From Nitrosopumilus oxyclinae (lineage in GTDB: Archaea; Thermoproteota; Nitrososphaeria; Nitrososphaerales; Nitrosopumilaceae): 64,000 nucleotides of DNA. This document shows, piece after piece, positions 18,686 to 27,107 of the stretch. The stretch lies in NCBI RefSeq assembly GCF_013407165.1, contig NZ_CP026994.1:958187-1022186 (forward strand), in the 5' to 3' direction. The notes under the pieces were generated by a model, which was given only the letters and a program-made list of their open reading frames with translations, had not been told where the DNA came from and ran no database searches. Both the position numbers and the translations under genes were made by a program. Position 1 is the first letter of the stretch. Every line of letters begins with the position of its first letter.

Positions 18686-19399
18686 TTGATTCCAAAAATT
18701 AGAATAAGAGAAATTAGAAAATTAAATTTAGAAAATGGATATTTGATAGATGGATTTCCTTCAGCAGGTTTTACCAGTGCAATTGCAACTGAATCAATGA
18801 TCAATACATCACAATTTGAACTGGGAGGAGTAATGGATTCAGAAGCATTTCCTCCAATCAGTGTGATTAAAAATGGAAAACCGAATTTTCCATCAAGGAT
18901 TTTTGTAAATGAGAAATTAAAAGTAGGAATATTTTTGTCATATTTGACTCTAGAGCAGTCATTGCATAGAATTACAGCAAAAACAATGCTGTCATGGGCA
19001 AAAAAACAAAAAATAAAATTAATTGTTAGTAGTGTTGCAATTAAGTCACCAAATGAAGAAGAAGAGATGATAGGTATTGGAAGTACAGAATCTGCAAGAA
19101 CCAAAATAAAAGAAGCAGGTCTCAAAGTATTAGATCATGGTACAATTCCAGGCATTCCAGGGATTTTACTAAATGAAGGCAGGATGTCAAATCAAGATGT
19201 CATCGTAATAATTTTTCATACAACTGGAAACGGGCCAGATTTCAAATCAAGTGCAAATCTATGTATGGCAATGTCAAAATTAATCCCAGGTGCATCTTGT
19301 GATATATCATCACTAGAAAAAGAAGCAGAGAAAGCTGAAGGCATTATTAAAGAAGCTCAAGAAGAGTCAAAAAATCTCAAAGACTCCATGTATAGATAA
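18686..19399 (+). CDS. PAC2-family protein (proteasome assembly chaperone-like)
   Basis: A 237-aa protein of the PAC2/COG2047 family. It has the early GFPSAGFTSAIA motif, the DSEAFPPISVI segment and the GIPGILLNEG motif near the middle. Eukaryotic relatives are proteasome-assembly chaperones, and archaeal relatives are taken to assist 20S proteasome assembly or are uncharacterised. The C-terminal 30 residues are a charged helix (EKEAEKAEGIIKEAQEE). TTG start, 43 nt after dys. No proteasome gene adjoins it. Confidence 0.85.
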   Translation: MIPKIRIREIRKLNLENGYLIDGFPSAGFTSAIATESMINTSQFELGGVMDSEAFPPISVIKNGKPNFPSRIFVNEKLKVGIFLSYLTLEQSLHRITAKTMLSWAKKQKIKLIVSSVAIKSPNEEEEMIGIGSTESARTKIKEAGLKVLDHGTIPGIPGILLNEGRMSNQDVIVIIFHTTGNGPDFKSSANLCMAMSKLIPGASCDISSLEKEAEKAEGIIKEAQEESKNLKDSMYR

Positions 19400-19443
19400 T
19401 AAACCACATCAAGTTTATTTCAGAATCAGATAATTGAAAAAGA

Positions 19444-20064
19444 GTGATTCAAATTTTTGAATTTGCAATTATTGTAATCGTTATTTCGGCATCAGGAGTA
19501 ATGGCCCCAGGACCATTATTTACTGCAAATATATCATATGGATTACGAGAAGGGACCAAATCAGGGGTTAAAATGGCAATAGGCCATACAATTGTAGAAT
19601 TTCCTTTAGTTATTTTATTAGGAATTGGAGTTTTTTCTTTAGAATCATTTCCAGAATTTAGAACTATAATTTCAATTGTAGGAGCAATTACACTTTTCAT
19701 TTTTGCATTTGTTCAAATCAAAAATACATTACAAAATAACAAAAACATTACATCAATTCCAAAACATGGGCCATTACTTACTGGAATTGTACTTAGCGCA
19801 CTAAATCCATTTTTTATAATTTGGTGGTTAACTATAGGATTCAAACTAATTTCAGATGCAATGTTAATGTGGGCATTTTCAGGCATATTAATAGTATTTT
19901 TCCTACACATATGGATGGATTATGTGTGGTTGGGAGGGATTTCATTTCTAGCATCCAAAAGTTCACAAATATTATCAAATAGAAACTACAAAATCATAAT
20001 GGTGGGATTGAGTTTATTGCTAGTTTATTTTGGAATCATATTTTTACTAGACATATCACCTTAA
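19444..20064 (+). CDS. LysE-family exporter
   Basis: A 206-aa LysE/RhtB-superfamily membrane exporter with about six hydrophobic segments. The N-terminal SGVMAPGPLFTANISYGL followed by SGVKMAIGHTIVE is the family signature. Family members export amino acids or related small solutes, and the substrate is unknown here. GTG start, 44 nt after the PAC2 gene. Its last 4 nt overlap the stop of the convergent small membrane protein. Confidence 0.85.
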   Translation: MIQIFEFAIIVIVISASGVMAPGPLFTANISYGLREGTKSGVKMAIGHTIVEFPLVILLGIGVFSLESFPEFRTIISIVGAITLFIFAFVQIKNTLQNNKNITSIPKHGPLLTGIVLSALNPFFIIWWLTIGFKLISDAMLMWAFSGILIVFFLHIWMDYVWLGGISFLASKSSQILSNRNYKIIMVGLSLLLVYFGIIFLLDISP

Positions 20065-20333
20065 CCACAATCTAAAATTTCTATTTCAGATGTACACATG
20101 TCATTATAAGAATAAATTTGTTCAAGAATATTTTCGCATTGTTCTGGATCTAAAGATTGTTCATAAGATAGGATTTCATTTAGTATTATCAAATGATCTA
20201 CACTGCAAGAATCACCAAAAAAAGCAATCATTAGAACAACAAATAACATAGCAAATAGAATTAATGTTAAGTTTTTTAGTCTAGTTTTTTGAAATATCAA
20301 TTTCCATGTTGGAAACATTACGTTGCTTTCCAT
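20061..20333 (-). CDS. small single-span membrane or secreted protein, unknown
   Basis: Up to 90 aa, with a basic segment KTRLKN followed by a strongly hydrophobic stretch ([18 protein letters not shown]) and an acidic C-terminal half with four cysteines (SCSV, QCEN, MCTS and DCG near the end). It looks like a signal anchor plus an extracytoplasmic Cys domain. The start is uncertain: ATG at 20333 would overlap the alba gene by 53 nt, while TTG at 20300 overlaps it by 20 nt and starts just before the basic segment. Overlap with alba suggests translational coupling. Confidence 0.55.
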   Translation of the reverse strand: MESNVMFPTWKLIFQKTRLKNLTLILFAMLFVVLMIAFFGDSCSVDHLIILNEILSYEQSLDPEQCENILEQIYSYNDMCTSEIEILDCG

Positions 20334-21060
20334 CTTGTGAAGTTAAAGAATCAGATGAAATTCTAACATCACTAATTACATAACCAACTGAATCCATTCG
20401 TTTTACAATCATTTGTGAAACATCAACAGCCTGTGTAATTCGTTTGCCTCTTGCTTTGATAGTTACAGTAGGTCTAGTTGAAAGTTGGGTTAATGTTGCA
20501 GAAACATAAGTCATAATTGGTTTTGTACCAATAAAAATTACATCACGTTCCTCTGTACTGTGAGGAGAATCTGAAAAGTGTTTAGGGTTAGGGGTTTTAT
20601 GTTCAGTATCATTTGATTTAGATTTGTCATCTGGTGTTGGTTCAGGTTCTGGTGTTGGTTCAGGTTCTGGTGTTGGTTCAGGTTCTGGTGTTGGTTCAGG
20701 TTCTGGTGTTGGTTCAGGTTCTGGTGTTGGTTCAGGTTCTGGTGTTGGTTCAGGTTCTGGTGTTGGTTCAGGTTCTGGTGTTGGTTCAGGTTCTGGTGTT
20801 GGTTCAGGTTCTGGTGTTGGTTCAGGTTCTGGTGTTGGTTCAGGTTCTGGTGTTGGTTCAGGTTCTGGTGTTGGTTCAGGTTCTGGTGTTGGTTCAGGTT
20901 CTGGTGTTGGTTCAGGTTCTGGTGTTGGTTCAGGTTCTGGTGTTGGTTCAGGTTCTGGTGTTGGTTCAGGTTCTGGTGTTGGTTCAGGTTCTGATTTAAC
21001 TCTAGAACCAAATTCTGATAAGATGTCTTCTGCGTCTTTTGATTTTTTATTGCTACTCAA
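20281..21060 (-). CDS. Alba-family nucleic-acid-binding protein with long EPEPTP repeat region
   Basis: A 259-aa protein in three parts: a charged N-terminus (residues 1-23), exactly 20 uninterrupted EPEPTP repeats (24-143), and a charged linker followed by an Alba domain from about residue 173 to the end. The Alba domain shows [38 protein letters not shown] and a final beta-hairpin. Typical Alba proteins are about 90 aa chromatin and RNA-binding proteins, so the 120-residue acidic, proline-rich arm is a striking addition. It would add about 40 negative charges to a protein that otherwise binds nucleic acid. ATG start at 21060, 49 nt after the small acidic protein gene upstream. Confidence 0.9.
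   Translation of the reverse strand: MSSNKKSKDAEDILSEFGSRVKSEPEPTPEPEPTPEPEPTPEPEPTPEPEPTPEPEPTPEPEPTPEPEPTPEPEPTPEPEPTPEPEPTPEPEPTPEPEPTPEPEPTPEPEPTPEPEPTPEPEPTPEPEPTPEPEPTPEPEPTPDDKSKSNDTEHKTPNPKHFSDSPHSTEERDVIFIGTKPIMTYVSATLTQLSTRPTVTIKARGKRITQAVDVSQMIVKRMDSVGYVISDVRISSDSLTSQDGKQRNVSNMEIDISKN
20632..20991 (-). repeat. 18-bp perfect tandem repeat (20 copies) inside the Alba gene
   Basis: Twenty copies of an 18-bp unit, GAACCTGAACCAACACCA on the coding strand, run head to tail without any base change that I can see. Each encodes EPEPTP. Because the unit is a multiple of 3 and lacks stops in other frames, long spurious reading frames appear on both strands here. Identity at wobble positions indicates recent slippage or recombination rather than ancient selection alone. 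Confidence 0.97.
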
Positions 21061-21109
21061 TTTTAAATTCCTGTTATACCGAATTTCTCTCTCGCTTTTA
21101 TTTAATTTT

Positions 21110-21349
21110 TCAGGTATTTCCTTTCAAATAGTCTTCAAATAATTTTTCAAGATCGTCATCATTGTCTATTTTCTTGATTTGCTCGACTAGATCTACTTCT
21201 TCAATTTCATAGCAATTCATCACATCTTGAGAATCTTTGAACACCAGTATTGCTTTGTTTTTAAAAATACAATGATAGAGTTTCTCCTTTTCCATTTTTT
21301 CAGGTTTAAACTTGACACCATTTTCATCTACGGATACAGGATATTCCAT
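21110..21349 (-). CDS. small acidic hypothetical protein
   Basis: A 79-aa acidic protein with no signal peptide or membrane segment. It begins [18 protein letters not shown] and ends in an Asp/Glu-rich helix ([19 protein letters not shown]). It lies 49 nt upstream of the alba gene on the same strand and 46 nt downstream of the histidine kinase stop, so it may share a transcript with alba. I recognise no family. Confidence 0.55.
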   Translation of the reverse strand: MEYPVSVDENGVKFKPEKMEKEKLYHCIFKNKAILVFKDSQDVMNCYEIEEVDLVEQIKKIDNDDDLEKLFEDYLKGNT

Positions 21350-21395
21350 GGAGATACAGTTCTTTCATCAATATTTAGATTAATTGGATGTAAGG

Positions 21396-22643
21396 CTAAA
21401 GATTCAATTTTGGTAAATCAATTGTAAACGTTGTCGGGTTATTTTTTACAGAAATTGTACCTTTATGTTGTTCAATTATAGATTTACAAATTCCTAGCCC
21501 TAAACCAGTACCTTCAGGTTTTGTAGTAAAAAGATGGTCAAAAATCTTCGGTAAAACATCGTCAGAAATTCCTGAACCAGAATCTTCAAAAAAGATAGAA
21601 ACTTTTTCAGGAGTGTCAAGTAATCGTATAATAATTTGTCCTGAATTATTTAATTCCTGAATAGAGTTTACAATTAAATTTGAAAAGACAGCTTGAATTT
21701 TTCTAGAATCACATTTAATTTGAGAATCATTGTCAGGTAATTTTATTGACATTGTTTTAGGAATAAAGATATTTTTTATAGCATTTTTTAAGAGTTCAGA
21801 AACATATGTAGATTCCAAATTGAGTTCAGTAGTTTTTGCATAATTTAGCACATCTTCGATGATACGATTAATTTCAACAATAGAATCTTGTAAACCAGCA
21901 CACTGACTTTTCATTTTATCATCCATATGGTGTTCAAGGTTCATTTTCAAAAGATCTGAAGACATTTGAATGATAGATAAAGGATTTCTTAAATCATGTG
22001 CAATACGTGATGCCATTGAACCTATTGTAGATACTCGGTCATTTTTTAAGAGTTGTTCAGTTTTTTCTTGTACCTTTTCTGCTAATTGCTCATTTTGTTT
22101 TAAAAGTTCTTGCTGAGCTATTGACAAATCTTTTGCAGTAGATTTCAATGACATAGTTAAAACAGTATTTTTAAATTCACTCTCAACCCAATTAGCAAGA
22201 TCAATTAAGACACTTTTATCAGCTCTACTGAAAACACGAGGTTTTGTATCAATGATACAAAGAGTCCCTAATTTTTTTCCATTAGGATCTCGAATTGGTT
22301 TTCCCGCATAAAATCTAATATGAGGTTCTCCCGTAACAAGAGGATTATCAGAAAACCGTTCATCATTAGTGGCATCAGTAATAGACATTACATCCTCATT
22401 TAAAATCGCATGACTGCAAAAAGACATACTTCTAGGAGTTTCAGTAGCAGAAAGTCCAGCACATGATTTGAACCATTGACGATTAGTATCAACTAAACTT
22501 ACCAGCGCTATCGGAACATCAAACATTATTTGTGCAACTTTTGTAATCCTATCAAATCGTTCTTCAGGAGGAGTGTCCAGTATTTTTAAATCATGTAAGG
22601 CTTGAATTCTTTCAGGCTCATCTGAACTTAGAGTTGACTCCAT
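21396..22643 (-). CDS. GAF-domain sensor histidine kinase
   Basis: Cytoplasmic histidine kinase of about 415 aa. Residues 1-165 form a GAF-type sensor domain (LDTPPEERFDRITK, CAGLSATETPR, FYAGKPIRDPNG). A short coiled coil then leads to the HisKA domain with RIAHDLRNPL (phospho-accepting His). The ATPase domain shows NLIVNSIQEL, DSGSGI and GTGLGLGI. No membrane segment is seen, so it senses an internal signal or binds partners. No response regulator gene is adjacent. I prefer ATG 22643 to the ATG four codons upstream, because a TATA-like GTTTTTTAGG lies 21-30 nt before it. Confidence 0.9.
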   Translation of the reverse strand: MESTLSSDEPERIQALHDLKILDTPPEERFDRITKVAQIMFDVPIALVSLVDTNRQWFKSCAGLSATETPRSMSFCSHAILNEDVMSITDATNDERFSDNPLVTGEPHIRFYAGKPIRDPNGKKLGTLCIIDTKPRVFSRADKSVLIDLANWVESEFKNTVLTMSLKSTAKDLSIAQQELLKQNEQLAEKVQEKTEQLLKNDRVSTIGSMASRIAHDLRNPLSIIQMSSDLLKMNLEHHMDDKMKSQCAGLQDSIVEINRIIEDVLNYAKTTELNLESTYVSELLKNAIKNIFIPKTMSIKLPDNDSQIKCDSRKIQAVFSNLIVNSIQELNNSGQIIIRLLDTPEKVSIFFEDSGSGISDDVLPKIFDHLFTTKPEGTGLGLGICKSIIEQHKGTISVKNNPTTFTIDLPKLNL

Positions 22644-22749
22644 AAGAAAAAACAATCCCCATACCTAAAAAACATGCAGGCTGTTAAAAAAAATACAAAA
22701 CAAAAAATCATGCACAATATAGTAATAATCAAAGCAATCTAGAAGAATA

Positions 22750-23844
22750 TTGGAAACAAGAGTAGTTTTCCACATAGATTTTGATTATTTTTATGCCCAA
22801 TGTGAAGAAACTAGATCACCAGAACTAAAATCAAAACCAGTATGTGTTTGTGTTTATTCAGACAGAGGAGGAGATAGCGGTGCTATTGCTACTGCAAATT
22901 ACACAGCCAGAAAATACGGTGTTAAATCAGGAATTCCAATTGCATTTGCAAAAAAAAGACTTGATGAAAGAAAAGATGCAGTTTTTCTACCAGTTGACTT
23001 TGAGTTCTATACTGAAATTTCAGAAAAAGCAATGGAGATTATGAAAGATTACGCAGACATTTTTGAATATGTTGGCAGAGATGAAGCTTATCTAGATGTA
23101 ACAGATAGAGTTGAGGGTGATTTTGAGAAGGCAAATCATCTCGCACAGCAAATAAAAAATTCCATTAGAGATAAAATAAAACTTAGTTGTTCAATAGGAA
23201 TTTCTCCAAATAAATTAATTTCAAAAATAGCATCAGACTTTCAAAAACCAGATGGTTTAACCACAGTATCACCAGAAAAAGTTGATACATTTTTAGAACA
23301 ATTAAAAATTAGAACTATACCAGGCATTGGTAAAAAAACTGAAGAAAGATTTTTAGAAATGAATTTAGAAACAATTCAAGATTTAAAAAAAATAGATATT
23401 TTTACATTAAACAAAGAGTTTGGAAGAAAGACTGGAGGATATATCTATAATGCAGTTAGAGGAATAGATAATGAACCAGTAAAAAAACGTGAAGCACGAA
23501 TACAATATAGTAAAATTACAACATTAAAGCAAGATTCAAAAGATTATCAATTCTTATCTGAAAACATCATAGAACTTTGTAAGGAAGTGCATAGTGTAGT
23601 TAAAAAAAATAATCAAATGTTCAAATCAGTTGGCATACATTTCGTACAATCAGATCTATCAAACAAATCAAAATCACGAATGCTCAGAAGCCCCACCACT
23701 AGTATTGAAGAATTGGAAAAAACAGCTGATCAATTATTAAAAGAAGCATTAGAAAATCAAACCATTACAATTAGAAGATTAGGAGTTAAAGTTTCAGAAC
23801 TTTCAGAAATTCAAGGACAAAGCGACATTACTTCTTATTTTTAG
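22750..23844 (+). CDS. dinB: DNA polymerase IV (Y family)
   Basis: Translesion DNA polymerase of 364 aa. HIDFDYFYAQCEE holds the first catalytic Asp, and VGRDEAYLDVT the second acidic pair. SIGISPNKLISKIASD and the helix-hairpin-helix motif RTIPGIGKKTEERF follow, then the little-finger domain. The last ten residues, QGQSDITSYF, are a canonical PCNA-interacting (PIP) box, so the enzyme is expected to be recruited by the sliding clamp. TTG start. It is divergent from the histidine kinase. Confidence 0.95.
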   Translation: METRVVFHIDFDYFYAQCEETRSPELKSKPVCVCVYSDRGGDSGAIATANYTARKYGVKSGIPIAFAKKRLDERKDAVFLPVDFEFYTEISEKAMEIMKDYADIFEYVGRDEAYLDVTDRVEGDFEKANHLAQQIKNSIRDKIKLSCSIGISPNKLISKIASDFQKPDGLTTVSPEKVDTFLEQLKIRTIPGIGKKTEERFLEMNLETIQDLKKIDIFTLNKEFGRKTGGYIYNAVRGIDNEPVKKREARIQYSKITTLKQDSKDYQFLSENIIELCKEVHSVVKKNNQMFKSVGIHFVQSDLSNKSKSRMLRSPTTSIEELEKTADQLLKEALENQTITIRRLGVKVSELSEIQGQSDITSYF

Positions 23845-23853
23845 AAATATCAA

Positions 23854-24771
23854 TTATTTTTCTGATTTTTTAAGACGTCTGGATTCAATGATAATTACTA
23901 CTAAAATAAACGCAAATAGCCAAGGCAAGAACATTATCTCGCCTGCAATTTTATGATATTCCTCCCAAGCAACAGGATCAGTTGTGACTTTAAGAGCATA
24001 CCAAGATAATGAAAAAATTCGGATTAAATTGACAACAATAGTTCCAATAATTCCTAAAACAAAGTAAATTGCCTTTCTAGTTCTAGGGATGTTTAATTTT
24101 AACATGAATGCCCCAATTACTAAAGAAAAAATGATAATACTATGAACACCGGCTGATGGCCAAAATACTTGAAGAGCCATCGAACCATGATCACCACGTA
24201 AGAACATTACATTGTCTTTAGCAACAGCAGTTCCAAGATCAAGTACAGTAATTATCCAAACATTTGCTTGAACAAAGTATGGGACAATGTATTGTAAAGG
24301 CCCAAGTGTATCATATGGGAAAAACGCATCAAGTGAAAGAATTATTGCAGTACCTATAAGAAATATTGGACCAGCAGGAGCAATTCTGATCCAGCGTTTT
24401 CCAAAGAAGATACTCAATGCAACAACAATGAATATTGCCATGACAACAAAGTCCCACATCCAAGTCCATGAATAGATTAATTGTACATCAAAATATTCTG
24501 CAGATTCAATAATGTAATCTCTTAAACCATATTCTAATGAAACAAGATAAATAATTGTAGCCACAGCTAAAGGAATTACAGCAAGTAATTTTTTCTTTGA
24601 AATCACAATCTTCAATCCAATTAATTCAGCAACAACAAAAATCAAAGCAAAGAAATAACCACCTCTACCTTCATTCCAACTCCAAGCTATAGAGTCCGGG
24701 AATGCAATCATTGCAAAGAGAATAGGACTAGAAATTATGAAAATTCCAAAAATCAAATTCCAATTCTGCAT
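23854..24771 (-). CDS. archaeosortase/exosortase-like membrane protein with Ser at the Cys site
   Basis: A 305-aa protein with about eight hydrophobic segments. The C-terminal half carries the exosortase/archaeosortase pattern: VFWPSAGVHSI where the family has a Cys-x-Gly block, then NLIRI with the conserved Arg, then EEYHKIAGEIMF with the conserved His. The residue at the catalytic Cys position is Ser206. Such enzymes are thought to cleave and re-anchor secreted proteins carrying C-terminal sorting signals. In Thaumarchaeota these are described as PEFG-CTERM proteins, but I see no PEFG tail in this window. ATG start with a TATA-like ATTTATTTG about 25 nt upstream. It converges on dinB with a 9-nt gap. 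Confidence 0.75.
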   Translation of the reverse strand: MQNWNLIFGIFIISSPILFAMIAFPDSIAWSWNEGRGGYFFALIFVVAELIGLKIVISKKKLLAVIPLAVATIIYLVSLEYGLRDYIIESAEYFDVQLIYSWTWMWDFVVMAIFIVVALSIFFGKRWIRIAPAGPIFLIGTAIILSLDAFFPYDTLGPLQYIVPYFVQANVWIITVLDLGTAVAKDNVMFLRGDHGSMALQVFWPSAGVHSIIIFSLVIGAFMLKLNIPRTRKAIYFVLGIIGTIVVNLIRIFSLSWYALKVTTDPVAWEEYHKIAGEIMFLPWLFAFILVVIIIESRRLKKSEK

Positions 24772-24856
24772 TATGTTAAACCCTCAAAAGGCAAATAAAT
24801 ATCTCGACTTTGGAATTTATGAAACGTAACAAATCAATGTAGAAATTTAGTGAATA

Positions 24857-24964
24857 CTAGTCTTCAGCATCTTCTATTTCATCAGATTCTGGATCTCGTC
24901 TACCAGGTCTAATTGGAATATAGAGAATGGTCATACAAACACTAGAATTGTCTGCAAGATACAT
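24857..24964 (-). CDS. possible 35-aa small protein
   Basis: A short frame starting MYLADNSSVCMTILYIPIRP and ending in a very acidic tail (DEIEDAED) with a TAG stop. It lies in the 236-bp gap between the archaeosortase-like gene and the membrane-protein gene. There is no recognisable family and the support is only a reading frame with protein-like composition. It may instead be non-coding. Confidence 0.3.
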   Translation of the reverse strand: MYLADNSSVCMTILYIPIRPGRRDPESDEIEDAED

Positions 24965-25007
24965 TCCAAGGTTGCAAATGTTTGTCTAAGTGGTGATTTC
25001 TAATACA

Positions 25008-25493
25008 TCAAATCTTTGGATCAAACTTACACTCAATTTTCAATGATCTTACGGAAGTAAAGTAAGTGATTGCCAATATTCCAATGGCAACTATCCTAAT
25101 CGGAGTTTCATAATTTGTCAGAAATGTAGTTGCTGTAGCTCCTACTGAACCAAAGGTTGAGATTACAGCAAATCCAATAGGACCACAACTGCATGCACCC
25201 GCAGCAGCTCCAATTATTGAACCAAAAACACCCCCACCCATTTTTTGTTTTGATTTTTTTAGTATATTGATACGAAATATGTTCATTGGTAATACTAGGG
25301 CAGATAAAGCAGATATCGTTACAATAAGAATAAATCCAAATTCAGTTCCAGATGGAATATGGCTAACAACATAAGGTTCTAAGAAAATATACTCAGAGAT
25401 AATTAGCAACCCAACTAACATGGATGAAAAAATTACAAATGATAAGACAAGATATTTTGAATTTGAAAATACAAGATTGATTGCAGATACCAT
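25008..25493 (-). CDS. four-span membrane protein with CSC motif, paired with DsbA-like protein
   Basis: A 161-aa membrane protein with about four hydrophobic segments. The third is preceded by KKSKQKMGGG and contains GAAAGACSCGPIG, two cysteines in a Gly-rich membrane stretch. Its ATG overlaps the DsbA-family stop (TAATG), so the two are translationally coupled. That suggests it may shuttle electrons to or from the DsbA-like partner or anchor it. It does not look like DsbB, CcdA or VKOR to me. I recognise no family. Confidence 0.7.
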   Translation of the reverse strand: MVSAINLVFSNSKYLVLSFVIFSSMLVGLLIISEYIFLEPYVVSHIPSGTEFGFILIVTISALSALVLPMNIFRINILKKSKQKMGGGVFGSIIGAAAGACSCGPIGFAVISTFGSVGATATTFLTNYETPIRIVAIGILAITYFTSVRSLKIECKFDPKI

Positions 25494-26152
25494 TAGATCA
25501 TTTTGTCCAACACTTGTTTGAACACAGAGAAAGGTTGTGCACCACCAAGTTGCTCTTGTCCATCAGGACCAACAATAAAGAAACCCGGAGTTCCTCTTAC
25601 ACCATGATCTCGAGCTTGTTGACTATTGTATTGTACGCGTTTAGAATATTTTCCAGAGTCAAGACAGCTGTCAAACAATTCCATATCCAAACCTAAACTA
25701 AATGCAAATGCCTTTAGTCGTTCAGTGTTTGCCCATCCGTTATCAATTTTAGATTCTTGAGACATGTATAGAATATCATGATATTCCCAATACATCTCTT
25801 GATCTTCAGCACAATAAGAGGCCTGAGCTGCTTTTGGAGAATCACGTCCTAAAAATGCCAAATCAACAAAAACTAAATTTGCTTTTCCAGTTTCAATATA
25901 ATCACGAGTTATTGCAGGTTTTGTATTGTGAAACCAATTGTAACATTGATGACATTGATAATCTCCAAATTCTACAATAGTGATGGGAGCTGAAGGATCA
26001 CCTAATATCGGAGAACCCATTGCAGTTGAAATTGTTCCATGGGTTCTACCCATATCCAAATTAACAGTTTCAGTAGATGTAGATAAGGATACGGCGACCC
26101 CAGCAATAATTGCAATAACTATGGCGCCTATAATTACGCCTATTTTATTCAT
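25493..26152 (-). CDS. DsbA-family thiol-disulfide oxidoreductase, membrane-anchored
   Basis: A 219-aa protein with an N-terminal signal anchor (GVIIGAIVIAIIAGVAVSL) and an extracytoplasmic thioredoxin-fold domain. The active site is CHQC (Cys67/Cys70) in FGDYQCHQCYNWF, and the cis-Pro loop is VRGTPGFFIVG. Two further cysteines (ASYCAED and DSCLDSG) could form a structural or second redox pair. It is of the DsbA/DsbG-like type with a helical insertion. It overlaps the following membrane-protein gene by 1 nt and follows a C2H2 protein gene by 32 nt. Confidence 0.9.
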   Translation of the reverse strand: MNKIGVIIGAIVIAIIAGVAVSLSTSTETVNLDMGRTHGTISTAMGSPILGDPSAPITIVEFGDYQCHQCYNWFHNTKPAITRDYIETGKANLVFVDLAFLGRDSPKAAQASYCAEDQEMYWEYHDILYMSQESKIDNGWANTERLKAFAFSLGLDMELFDSCLDSGKYSKRVQYNSQQARDHGVRGTPGFFIVGPDGQEQLGGAQPFSVFKQVLDKMI

Positions 26153-26184
26153 AATTAAAAATAGGAATTCTTGGTTAAAAAAAC

Positions 26185-26388
26185 TTATTCCAAATTACGA
26201 GAAGATTTTCTTTTGAATAAATTTACAAATTTTGCAATAACAGTGTCAATCGGACAAACTTCACAGGTCACATTAGAAGAATGACTTTCAATATGTTTAT
26301 CAAATTTTTGACGAGATTCTAAAATTAGATCACATTTTTCACAATAAATCTTGGATACATTATTCTTCAAAGGTTTTTTCACAAACAT
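26185..26388 (-). CDS. C2H2 zinc-finger small protein
   Basis: A 67-aa basic protein with a single classical C2H2 finger: CEKC, twelve residues, then HIESH (C-x2-C-x12-H-x3-H). Two more cysteines follow in CEVC, and the C-terminus is basic (KRKSSRN). It could bind nucleic acid or a protein partner. It is the first gene of the minus-strand run with the DsbA-like and membrane proteins. ATG start. Confidence 0.75.
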   Translation of the reverse strand: MFVKKPLKNNVSKIYCEKCDLILESRQKFDKHIESHSSNVTCEVCPIDTVIAKFVNLFKRKSSRNLE

Positions 26389-26652
26389 TTTGAGTGATTA
26401 GTGCTTATAAAGATCCTGTTGAAAATCAATAAATGATAAAAATTGTAAATAAAACCTTAACAAAAAATTTATCATAACACTTGGAATTACGTAATATTCT
26501 ACAAAATATCTAGTTAAATCCAACCTACATGGATTTAAAATTTAGTATATTTTTGAGAACTAAATTAATCTAGATCGAGTTATGGTTAATTTAATGGGTT
26601 GTATGAATTCTAAATATTAAAAAATTAGATACTAGAGAAATTGTAAAATAAA

Positions 26653-27024
26653 TTAGATATAGTGAATTCGCATATGGACATTTAGTTCAACTTGGTATTG
26701 TGTTACATATCCACAATGAGTACATGAAAACATTTCATGTTCAGACTGTGGTGTAGTGTTTTCAATTACTTTTCCAGAGATGGACGTAATGTTTATCATA
26801 TCATTATTTGAAATTACAGCAAAATTTTGTCCTTCATCTATAGAATCTAAAAATTCTTTTATTGCAGAAATTACTGCAGTAGTGTCAATAATTTCATCAT
26901 CATCAAAAGAAGACAACGTAAACTGATGATTCTTTAAAGTAGGGATTGCAGCAACTTGATCTGCTACAAATACAAGTAAATCATTTTTGACAGATACCAC
27001 ATCCTTGCAGTCAATTGTGAGCAT
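26653..27024 (-). CDS. protein with C-terminal C2H2 zinc finger
   Basis: A 123-aa protein. Residues 1-95 form an alpha/beta domain of unknown type, rich in Asp and Ile. The C-terminus is a classical C2H2 finger, CTHC, twelve residues, then HMRIH, ending two residues later. Such single-finger proteins are unusual in prokaryotes outside Archaea. ATG start. It is divergent from the gene at 27108. The partner or target is unknown. Confidence 0.75.
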   Translation of the reverse strand: MLTIDCKDVVSVKNDLLVFVADQVAAIPTLKNHQFTLSSFDDDEIIDTTAVISAIKEFLDSIDEGQNFAVISNNDMINITSISGKVIENTTPQSEHEMFSCTHCGYVTQYQVELNVHMRIHYI

Positions 27025-27107
27025 AAAATATGATAATTGAATCGATATTTTAGTTTAACAAGAATTAGAAAATGATTATTATGGTTTAATATTGTGAGTG
27101 TAATTAC

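Noticed and set aside
20632-20991. CRISPR array
   Set aside because: Units are contiguous 18-bp copies with no spacers and lie inside a coding gene.
20538-21142. Long open frames in other frames across the 18-bp repeat
   Set aside because: They arise from the repeat period being a multiple of 3, giving monotone products; only the minus-strand frame continues into a real Alba domain.
26389-26652. Possible gene in the AT-rich gap
   Set aside because: Only frames of under 15 codons with no protein-like pattern were found on either strand.
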